From: Holophagaceae bacterium | GTDB lineage: Bacteria > Acidobacteriota > Holophagae > Holophagales > Holophagaceae | DNA length: 32,164 nt | Assembly (NCBI GenBank): GCA_023257195.1 | Contig: JALRCU010000042.1 | Location: 1 to 32,164, forward strand | Direction of reading: 5' to 3' | In this document: one piece after another, positions 8,451 through 14,662 of the stretch | How the letters are laid out: each line of letters begins with the position of its first letter | How positions within the stretch are numbered: position 1 is the stretch's first letter | The notes under the pieces: generated by a model | The model's database searches: none | Seen by the model: only the letters and a program-made list of their open reading frames with translations | Told to the model about the DNA's origin: nothing | Translations under genes and position numbers: made by a program

Positions 8451-9827
8451 ATGAAGACAGAGTTTAAAGTCGGCATTTTCTTCCTAGCTACCATTGCTGC
8501 ATTGGTCACTTTAGTCTTATCTCTAGAAAAACTAGGGATATCTTCTAGACAAGATACAAATATTTATACGGCTTATTTTGATCAAGTTGCCGGCTTGAGT
8601 CGACAAAGTGACGTTCGGGCAGCAGGTGTTCGAGTTGGTAAAGTGGAGTCCATTAATCTCGAGGGTAACAAGGCAAAAGTTGTTTTTTCTCTACCTAAAA
8701 ATATAAATGTCTATTCAGACGCTCATGTAAGCCTGGTGTCGCTTGGCATACTCGGTGAGAAGTATATTGATTTTTCTAACGGTAGATTAACAAATACAAA
8801 TTTAGAATCAGGATCAACGTTGAAAACAGTTCAGGGGACTGGGTTGGATGAATTAGTGAATGTCCTAATAGACGTTGGGAAAGATATGAAAGCTATCACG
8901 GAAAGTCTTAACGGCGAAGGCGGTAAGTTGACATCCATTATGGATAATTTGGATGTTATGACTTCCGACTTGAGAGTACGAATTCCCCGACTAGCCGAAG
9001 ACTTTCAGAACGCTGCTCGAACCTTCAATGCATTCATTAAAGATAACGAAACAGAAACCTCAGGGGCCATCAAAGACTTTAGGTTACTCGCAACAAAGTT
9101 CCAAGTCACAGCAGATAACCTTAACGCCATGAGTCAGAAGATTAATAGTGGCGAGGGTACGCTTGGTAAACTTTTAAATGATGGTTCAACAGGTGAAAAG
9201 ATCAACAAGACTCTCGATTCACTAGAGTCGGCTCTGAGTGGCTATTCCAATCTGGACCTCAGGCTTGATGCTTCTGCTGCTTACTGGGCAGATAGAAGCG
9301 ATGCGCGTGCCGGACTCAGGATTGAAATGGCTCCGCAGAATGACTACTGGTACAGCCTAGATCTAAATAGTTCCCCGGACGGTAAGAACTCAAAGGTAAC
9401 CAGAACAACTACCAGTATTGATCCCATTACAGGGCTTCCGACAGGAATCGTTTCATCACAGTCAACAAGCATATCGGATAAAACCGTATCACTGTCGGCA
9501 GCCTTCAACAAAAAAGTAGGTAATGTTGTCTTCTCTGCCGGTATTTTTGATGGCAAGGGTGGCGGTTCCATCGAGGTGAGAAATTTGAATGACACCCTAA
9601 GATTGGGTTTTACTGCGTACGATTTTTCTAAAGATTCATCCATCAATAAAAATAATCCCAGATATCGTTTTACCTCTAGCTATCAGTTCTACAAGAATTT
9701 CTATATCCAAGCTGGTGTTCAGGATTTCGCCAATAAGGACTATCGAACAATGTTCGTGGGTGGCGGTATTCGTTGGAAAGATGAGGATCTTAAGAAGCTC
9801 CTGGGTCTTGCCGCTGTTGGAAGATAG
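8451..9827 (+). CDS. mlaD: MlaD-like MCE protein with long helical region and C-terminal beta-rich domain
   Basis: The 458-residue protein has an N-terminal membrane anchor at about 7-25, an MCE domain at about 37-112 (YFDQVAGLSRQSDVRAAGVRVG and LVSLGILGEKYIDFSNG-type segments), and a predicted helical stretch at about 130-262 with two glycine-rich breaks (NGEGGKL, NSGEGTLGKLLND). From about 265 to 443 it has at least ten alternating hydrophobic/polar strands rich in Y, F and G, ending with TMFVGGGIRW and then a short helix. E. coli MlaD is only about 183 residues. The last domain resembles an outer-membrane beta-barrel by eye, which is an inference. MlaD binds lipid and associates with MlaFE. 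DUF116 starts 2 bases downstream. The start ATG 8451 fits the MKTEFKVGIF family N-terminus. Confidence 0.88.
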   Translation: MKTEFKVGIFFLATIAALVTLVLSLEKLGISSRQDTNIYTAYFDQVAGLSRQSDVRAAGVRVGKVESINLEGNKAKVVFSLPKNINVYSDAHVSLVSLGILGEKYIDFSNGRLTNTNLESGSTLKTVQGTGLDELVNVLIDVGKDMKAITESLNGEGGKLTSIMDNLDVMTSDLRVRIPRLAEDFQNAARTFNAFIKDNETETSGAIKDFRLLATKFQVTADNLNAMSQKINSGEGTLGKLLNDGSTGEKINKTLDSLESALSGYSNLDLRLDASAAYWADRSDARAGLRIEMAPQNDYWYSLDLNSSPDGKNSKVTRTTTSIDPITGLPTGIVSSQSTSISDKTVSLSAAFNKKVGNVVFSAGIFDGKGGGSIEVRNLNDTLRLGFTAYDFSKDSSINKNNPRYRFTSSYQFYKNFYIQAGVQDFANKDYRTMFVGGGIRWKDEDLKKLLGLAAVGR

Positions 9828-9829
9828 AA

Positions 9830-10597
9830 GTGGAATCCATCAGTATTCAACCCCTTATTGGCTCAAGGCTTTTTAGGAGCGTAAGGTTCGGCATCCCTTT
9901 CATAGTCCTAGTTGTTTCGCTTTATCTTTTTCTTGAAACAAGAAATAACTTTGCCTCATGGTATTTAATTCTTACCATAACTTCCCTTCTGGCTATTGAA
10001 TTGTCAATGAGAGAGGGAGAGCGCTACATTGCTTCCCACAGCTCTATTATGCGCGTCGATCTATTTTTTGTAGATGCACTTAGACCCATATTTAAACTCA
10101 TAAAAAGGGAAGAGGTTTTTCTCATGAGTTTCTTCAGATGGAATAATGAAAAGGTTTATAAATGTTTCGTGGACTCAAAGTCGAAGAAAACACTTTTACT
10201 TCTCCCGCATTGCATTCAATGGTCTAACTGTACTGCACCTATCCTCGAAAAAATGGCTTCCTGTTACAACTGTGGTCTATGCCACATCGAAAATCTTGTA
10301 GAAGACACCGTCCAAGAACAGTGGGATGTAAGAATTACGAATCGAAGTTATAAGGCGTACATCGAAGCTATGAAAACAAACCCAGATCTCATCGTTGCTG
10401 TAAGTTGTACCGATCGTCTTCTGAAGGGGGTTCGAAAACTTCTCAATTATCCATCCTTTTTGATTCCATTAGAGCTTCCTTTTGGCATGTGTGTGGATGC
10501 AACTTTTAATTACGACCATCTCACATCAGCAATGTCCTTACTCGCGCAAAGACGAAATACGAATAATCCTCCGATTAAAATACTAAAGCACGGCTAA
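9830..10597 (+). CDS. DUF116 family cysteine-rich membrane protein
   Basis: The 255-residue protein begins at GTG, 2 bases after the MlaD-like gene. Two hydrophobic segments near 21-38 and 44-58 would anchor it in the inner membrane. The remaining soluble part has eight cysteines: C112, C128 (LLPHC), C134, C145, C148, C151 (CYNCGLC), C193 (AVSC) and C221 (GMC). The LPHC...C...CxxCGxC...C...C order is that of DUF116, a family without established function. The cysteine pattern suggests metal or iron-sulfur binding, which is an inference. It overlaps the next gene by 1 base (TAATG). A function in lipid or isoprenoid handling is suggested only by its position between mlaD and a prenyltransferase. 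Confidence 0.8.
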   Translation: MESISIQPLIGSRLFRSVRFGIPFIVLVVSLYLFLETRNNFASWYLILTITSLLAIELSMREGERYIASHSSIMRVDLFFVDALRPIFKLIKREEVFLMSFFRWNNEKVYKCFVDSKSKKTLLLLPHCIQWSNCTAPILEKMASCYNCGLCHIENLVEDTVQEQWDVRITNRSYKAYIEAMKTNPDLIVAVSCTDRLLKGVRKLLNYPSFLIPLELPFGMCVDATFNYDHLTSAMSLLAQRRNTNNPPIKILKHG

Positions 10598-11466
10598 TGT
10601 CTATCGATATAAGACCATATATCATGCATTTGAGGCCTAAAGAGTGGCCTATCGTTGGACTTCATTTGATTGCTGGCATGCTCTGTTCAAAGAACTTTGA
10701 TTTTCATGATGCCGCCAGGTCTACATTCATATTTATATTACTTCTTAACGGCGGAACTCTCGCCTTAAATTCCTCTTTCGACAATGATGAGGGTGATATC
10801 GCTTTCTTGAATAACCCACCCAAGCCACCCAAGTATCTCAAACACTTTGGTCTATTACTTTTATCTTTATCTCTCTTTGCTTCAATGTTAGAAGCGAATA
10901 AAACCATCGGTGATAAATATTTCTTTGAAATCATAATGACATGCGTTTTAATGAGTATCGCTTATTCGACACCTCCAATTCGCCTAAAGTCTAGACCCGG
11001 CTATGATCTAGTCATTAATTCAATTGGATTTGGCTTCTTTACATTTCTAGCGGGCTTTGTATCCACAGGAAACGCATTTACACCTGAGATTCTTAAACTA
11101 TCTGTTGGTTTTGGTTTTTTATTTGGCGCGCTATACCCGTTAACTCAAATTTATCAGAACGACGAGGATAGTCGTCGTGGCGATCAGACGTTGACATTAT
11201 GGTTGGGTACCAATAAAGCATTGAATTTATCCATGGGATTCTCGTTAGTAGCTTTTCTCTGGATTATCTGGGGGACACTCCACAGCGGAATATATACAAT
11301 CATGCTTCTTTTCAATCTTATGCTTTGGCTTTATTTGCTTTATTATTGGAAACGTCGCTTAAAATCGATGTCTGCAATGAATCATAAAAGATTTATGTAT
11401 TTTTTCTTACTATTATGGCCCTTGACTGATTTCATTGTCCTAGGCGCACATTTTGCTAGATATTAA
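10597..11466 (+). CDS. UbiA-family prenyltransferase, atypical subgroup
   Basis: UbiA-type enzymes are multi-spanning membrane proteins that transfer an isoprenoid chain to an acceptor. This 289-residue protein has about eight hydrophobic segments and two aspartate-rich motifs. The first, N58SSFDNDEGD67, is followed by the unusual IAFLNNPPKPPKYL; the second is IYQNDEDSRRGD at 185-196. The first motif differs from the common NDxxDxxxD...NRPL pattern of menaquinone and ubiquinone enzymes. It could be the MqnP prenyltransferase of the futalosine pathway, since mqnE and mqnC are nearby, or act on another acceptor. It overlaps the DUF116 gene by 1 base, and pgeF follows after 2 bases. Confidence 0.8.
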   Translation: MSIDIRPYIMHLRPKEWPIVGLHLIAGMLCSKNFDFHDAARSTFIFILLLNGGTLALNSSFDNDEGDIAFLNNPPKPPKYLKHFGLLLLSLSLFASMLEANKTIGDKYFFEIIMTCVLMSIAYSTPPIRLKSRPGYDLVINSIGFGFFTFLAGFVSTGNAFTPEILKLSVGFGFLFGALYPLTQIYQNDEDSRRGDQTLTLWLGTNKALNLSMGFSLVAFLWIIWGTLHSGIYTIMLLFNLMLWLYLLYYWKRRLKSMSAMNHKRFMYFFLLLWPLTDFIVLGAHFARY

Positions 11467-11468
11467 AG

Positions 11469-12116
11469 ATGGTTATTTCACTAAAAACACCCGAACATCT
11501 CCCAATTACATGGGGTTTCACAGACCGAAGTGATTTATCGGTTCGACATGATATTCAAACTCCGCAGCAGGTGCACGGTAATCATATAATCGAATATTCC
11601 CCAGACCAGTATCTTTGCGAAGCCGATGCAATTTTCACAACTATCCGAGGAGTCAAAATTGGAGTGCGAGTTGCAGATTGTGCTCCAGTTTTATTTGGGG
11701 GTAAATTATATGACGGTAATGTACTCATCGGTGCAGTTCACGCAGGATGGAGAGGTGCCACCAGCGATATTTGGGGTAAATTCATAGACTTATTTATTCA
11801 TCGTGGGGGCCTACTGGAGACTGCGGCATGGGCAATAGGGCCCTGCATTATGAAATGTCATTTTCAAGTAGGTAATGAGGTCTTTAAAGCTGCTGAAACC
11901 CATAAACATTGGGTTCAGGTGAAAGGTCAAAACTACCATGCGAAAGATTATTTTGATCTACCGGAGTTCATTCGTTTACAGGCGAAATCTAAGGGGCTCG
12001 ATCCAGCCTTAGAGTTCGGTCAGCCTGAATGTACCTATTGCAATAGTGAACGGTTCTATTCATTTAGGAGAGGTGACTTAAAAGATCGTCAGTACGGATG
12101 GATAAAAATCGAATAA
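11469..12116 (+). CDS. pgeF: Peptidoglycan editing factor PgeF / multicopper-laccase domain protein (YfiH family)
   Basis: The 215-residue protein belongs to the YfiH/DUF152 family. In E. coli its member removes wrongly incorporated L-serine from peptidoglycan precursors, and other members have purine nucleoside phosphorylase or laccase-like activity. The expected residues are present: H36 in QVHGN, C71 in VADCAPVLF, H91 in AVHAGWRGAT, the AIGPCI segment at 122-127 and the C-terminal FYSFRRGD. The reported metal site of the family uses two histidines and a cysteine from these segments. It is slightly short for the family (about 240-250) because the N-terminus is compact. It sits in the mla-centred operon, 2 bases after the UbiA-type gene. 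Confidence 0.88.
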   Translation: MVISLKTPEHLPITWGFTDRSDLSVRHDIQTPQQVHGNHIIEYSPDQYLCEADAIFTTIRGVKIGVRVADCAPVLFGGKLYDGNVLIGAVHAGWRGATSDIWGKFIDLFIHRGGLLETAAWAIGPCIMKCHFQVGNEVFKAAETHKHWVQVKGQNYHAKDYFDLPEFIRLQAKSKGLDPALEFGQPECTYCNSERFYSFRRGDLKDRQYGWIKIE

Positions 12117-12126
12117 ACTAAATAAT

Positions 12127-12492
12127 ATGATTACAATCACTGATATTCGCATCAACCTGGTCAAAGGCGACGATAAGCTCAAGGCCTATGCCACAATCAT
12201 CATTAACGACAGTTTCTTAGTGAGCGACTTAAGAGTCATTGAGTCTGATGATGGTTTCTTTGTAGCGATGCCAAGCCGTAGAAAACGCGATGGAAGTTTT
12301 AAAGATATCGCCTATCCCTTAAACAATGATTTAAGAATTGATATTGAAAAACAAGTACTTGTAGCATTTGAAAAGTCCTCGGGATCTAGGGCTATTTCTA
12401 ATATTGAACATGCGGAAGGCATAGTTCGCCCCGATCTTCTCAGTGCAGTAGAATTTGGTCTCACGCCAAAATCAGATAACTCAGCAAAATAA
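12127..12492 (+). CDS. spoVG: SpoVG family regulatory nucleic-acid-binding protein
   Basis: The 121-residue protein starts with the typical ITDIRINLVKGDDKLKAYAT sequence and contains the core RVIESDDGFFVAMPSR at about 37-52 and the KDIAYPLN segment at about 60-67. SpoVG was named in Bacillus sporulation but is also found in non-sporing bacteria, including spirochaetes and deltaproteobacteria, where it binds RNA and DNA. It is the last protein gene of the pdxA-to-spoVG row, and a tRNA-Gln gene follows 33 bases later. The extra 35 residues after the conserved core have no recognisable motif. Confidence 0.92.
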   Translation: MITITDIRINLVKGDDKLKAYATIIINDSFLVSDLRVIESDDGFFVAMPSRRKRDGSFKDIAYPLNNDLRIDIEKQVLVAFEKSSGSRAISNIEHAEGIVRPDLLSAVEFGLTPKSDNSAK

Positions 12493-12525
12493 GGCTTTTT
12501 TTGCGATAGAATAAAGGTTCTTATT

Positions 12526-12600
12526 TGGGGAGTGGCCAAGTGGTAAGGCAGCTGATTTTGGTTCAGCTTATCGTGGGTTCGAATCCTACCTCCCCAGCCA
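12526..12600 (+). tRNA. tRNA-Gln (TTG)
   Basis: This is a 75-base cloverleaf with encoded CCA. Acceptor stem TGGGGAG pairs with CTCCCCA, anticodon stem GCTGA pairs with TCAGC around the loop TTTTGGT (anticodon TTG), and the T arm contains GGTTCGAATCC. It follows spoVG by 33 bases on the same strand and could be processed from the same transcript. Confidence 0.97.
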
Positions 12601-12665
12601 ATACTCGATCTACAAATACTTAAAGTGTTGATTTTAATGTGCAATCTGAGAAGATAATAGATTCT

Positions 12666-12673
12666 AGGAAGGG
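12666..12673 (+). promoter_or_regulatory. Ribosome binding site of the glycosyltransferase gene
   Basis: AGGAAGGG lies 6 bases before TTG 12680, 9 before ATG 12683 and 12 before ATG 12686. The three codons are adjacent and in the same frame, so the start is uncertain by two residues. TTG or the first ATG gives the best spacing. Confidence 0.6.
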
Positions 12674-12679
12674 CCTTGT

Positions 12680-14194
12680 TTGATGATGCTTTATCGAGAA
12701 ATAGTCTTAGGTATTTATTTCACTATCCTGACGATTTTGAGTATATATGGGACTCACCGACTTTGGATTTTATACCTTTACTATAAACATAAAAATGAAA
12801 CCCCAGTGCCTCTTGGCGATGCATCATTTTTACCAAAAGTTACTGTTCAACTAGCTGTTTTCAATGAATACAATGTAGTGGAAAGACTGATAGCTGCCGT
12901 AACTGAACTAGACTATCCCAAAGATAAATTAGAAATCCAAGTCTTAGATGACTCAACAGATCATACAAAGGATTTGGTTGATGTCACTGTCGCAAGATAC
13001 AAAAAACTGGGTTTCGATATCTATTCCCTTCACCGCATCGACCGACGAGGTTACAAGGCAGGAGCACTCGAAGAAGGGTTAAGGGTAGTTAAGGGTGAAT
13101 TCGTAGCAATGTTTGATGCAGACTTCGTTCCAGACCCCGATTTTTTAATTAAAGCTGTGCCCTACTTTAAAGATAATAATATTGCTTTTATTCAAGGTTG
13201 TTGGACCCATTTGAATCGATCGTCATCGCTACTAACACAAGTCCAAGGCATTCTGCTTGATGGGCATTTTGTCTTCGAGCATACTGTACGACATCGTTCA
13301 AATGCTTTCTTCAATTTTAGTGGAACGGCAGGTATGTGGCGTGTATCTGCAATTGAGGATGCAGGTGGTTGGCAACATGACACGATAACTGAAGATGCAG
13401 ATTTAAGTTATCGAGCGCAGCTTAAAGGTTGGCGTGGTGTCTACCTCAAAGATCTCTTAGTACCAGCGGAACTTCCCACTGATGTCAACGCCTTCAAGAG
13501 TCAGCAGCATCGATGGGCTAAGGGTAATGCGCAAGTAATTCGAAAATTAATGCCTACAATTTGGAAATCGAAGGCTTCCCTTCACACAAAGATTGAATGT
13601 TGGTTTCATCTCACAGCTAATTGCAATTATCTGTTAGTAGTTATTTTAAGTATTCTCATGATTCCCGCAATGGTTCTAAGGGCTGGAACACCTGTCCATG
13701 TCCTTATGATGACCGATGGACCGTTTTTTGCCCTAAACGCTCTAAGTATTGGGCTATATTTTGGATTAAGTCAGAAAGAACTAACAAGCAATGAGGGTTG
13801 GAAATCACGGTTGAAGTACATTCCCGGGTTAATGAGCCTAGGTGTGGGATTAGCTTTCAATCAATCAAAAGCAGTTCTCGAGGGATTCTTCACTAATGAT
13901 AAGGAGTTTACAAGAACTCCAAAGATGGGCCATGGTTATGCTGCTAGCAATACTAGAATCAAGTACAAAGTTAGTAAAAGCGTCACTACCTATTTAGAGT
14001 TATTGTTTGCGTTTGCCTTCTTGATTTCAATATTTGTTAGCATTTATTTTAGTAAATGGGCTTCGTTACCCTTCTTGATTTTATTTTTTAACGGTTATGC
14101 CTACATGAGTCTATTATCTTTAGTTAGTACTGATACGTTGAAGTCTTTTACCAAGGCAGAGATAGAAGATGATCACGTTTTAGGAACCGAGTAA
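12680..14194 (+). CDS. Family 2 glycosyltransferase, cellulose/glucomannan-synthase-like
   Basis: The 504-residue membrane protein has one hydrophobic segment at about 7-35, a cytosolic GT-A domain and more membrane segments near 314-334, 345-363, 382-394 and 435-475. The processive GT2 residues are present: D90-D91 in VLDDSTD, the DAD motif at 146-148, TEDADLSYR at 237-245 (catalytic aspartate D239) and the QQHRW motif at 275-279 followed by AKG. It resembles CESA-like and glucomannan 4-beta-mannosyltransferase-like bacterial enzymes that use a nucleotide-sugar to extend a beta-linked glycan. Its product is unknown: no cyclic-di-GMP PilZ domain or cellulose export genes accompany it. It ends 3 bases before lspA, which runs in the opposite direction. 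Confidence 0.85.
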   Translation: MMMLYREIVLGIYFTILTILSIYGTHRLWILYLYYKHKNETPVPLGDASFLPKVTVQLAVFNEYNVVERLIAAVTELDYPKDKLEIQVLDDSTDHTKDLVDVTVARYKKLGFDIYSLHRIDRRGYKAGALEEGLRVVKGEFVAMFDADFVPDPDFLIKAVPYFKDNNIAFIQGCWTHLNRSSSLLTQVQGILLDGHFVFEHTVRHRSNAFFNFSGTAGMWRVSAIEDAGGWQHDTITEDADLSYRAQLKGWRGVYLKDLLVPAELPTDVNAFKSQQHRWAKGNAQVIRKLMPTIWKSKASLHTKIECWFHLTANCNYLLVVILSILMIPAMVLRAGTPVHVLMMTDGPFFALNALSIGLYFGLSQKELTSNEGWKSRLKYIPGLMSLGVGLAFNQSKAVLEGFFTNDKEFTRTPKMGHGYAASNTRIKYKVSKSVTTYLELLFAFAFLISIFVSIYFSKWASLPFLILFFNGYAYMSLLSLVSTDTLKSFTKAEIEDDHVLGTE

Positions 14195-14197
14195 GGG

Positions 14198-14662
14198 TCA
14201 CGCTTTACTATTATGATAATAATCGCTTAGAAACCAGCCTATAAGACCTATGACGATAAAACTATCAGCAAAGTTGAACGTCCAATAATGTAGGTCTTTG
14301 TAATAAAAATCGATGAAATCGATAACGTAGCCGTTAAGAGTGCGGTCGATAATATTCCCTATACTTCCTGAAAGGATCATACCGAGGCTGTAGCTCCCAA
14401 AGTTAGTCAATGTTTTTTTAAAATAGAGTGACCCAAAATAGATAATGGTAATTAACCCGATTATTATAAGCAATACAGTTTGCTGATGATTAGTAGATTG
14501 AGAAAGAAATCCGAAGATAATTCCAGGGTTCTCTGTAAGCTTTACATTTAAGAAAGAAGGAACTATTTCTTTAAACTTAATAGATACCGCTAACGATTTT
14601 GAATACTGATCAATCCCAACAAGAGATACGAGCCATAAGGTTTTAGGAAGCCAACTGGTCAA
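14198..14662 (-). CDS. lspA: Lipoprotein signal peptidase (signal peptidase II)
   Basis: LspA cleaves the signal peptide of lipid-modified prolipoproteins in the inner membrane. The 154-residue protein has four hydrophobic segments and the two catalytic aspartates: D106 in IGNIIDR and D133 in FNFADS. The TENPGIIFG segment at 43-51 corresponds to the NxGAAFG-type motif. Its start overlaps the ileS stop by 4 bases, the ileS-lspA order being very common in bacteria. A candidate substrate in the same window is the small lipoprotein at 19588-19710. Confidence 0.95.
   Translation of the reverse strand: MTSWLPKTLWLVSLVGIDQYSKSLAVSIKFKEIVPSFLNVKLTENPGIIFGFLSQSTNHQQTVLLIIIGLITIIYFGSLYFKKTLTNFGSYSLGMILSGSIGNIIDRTLNGYVIDFIDFYYKDLHYWTFNFADSFIVIGLIGWFLSDYYHNSKA

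Noticed and set aside
12483-12503. GCAAAA...TTTTTGC element between spoVG and tRNA-Gln as a terminator
   Set aside because: The stem is short and AT-rich with no further T-run, so it is probably chance. Read-through into the tRNA is just as likely.
12312-12644. A 110-codon open frame on the minus strand across spoVG and tRNA-Gln
   Set aside because: Its middle is only the reverse complement of the tRNA-Gln gene, giving the well-known false GGRIRTHD-type peptide. The real genes are on the plus strand.
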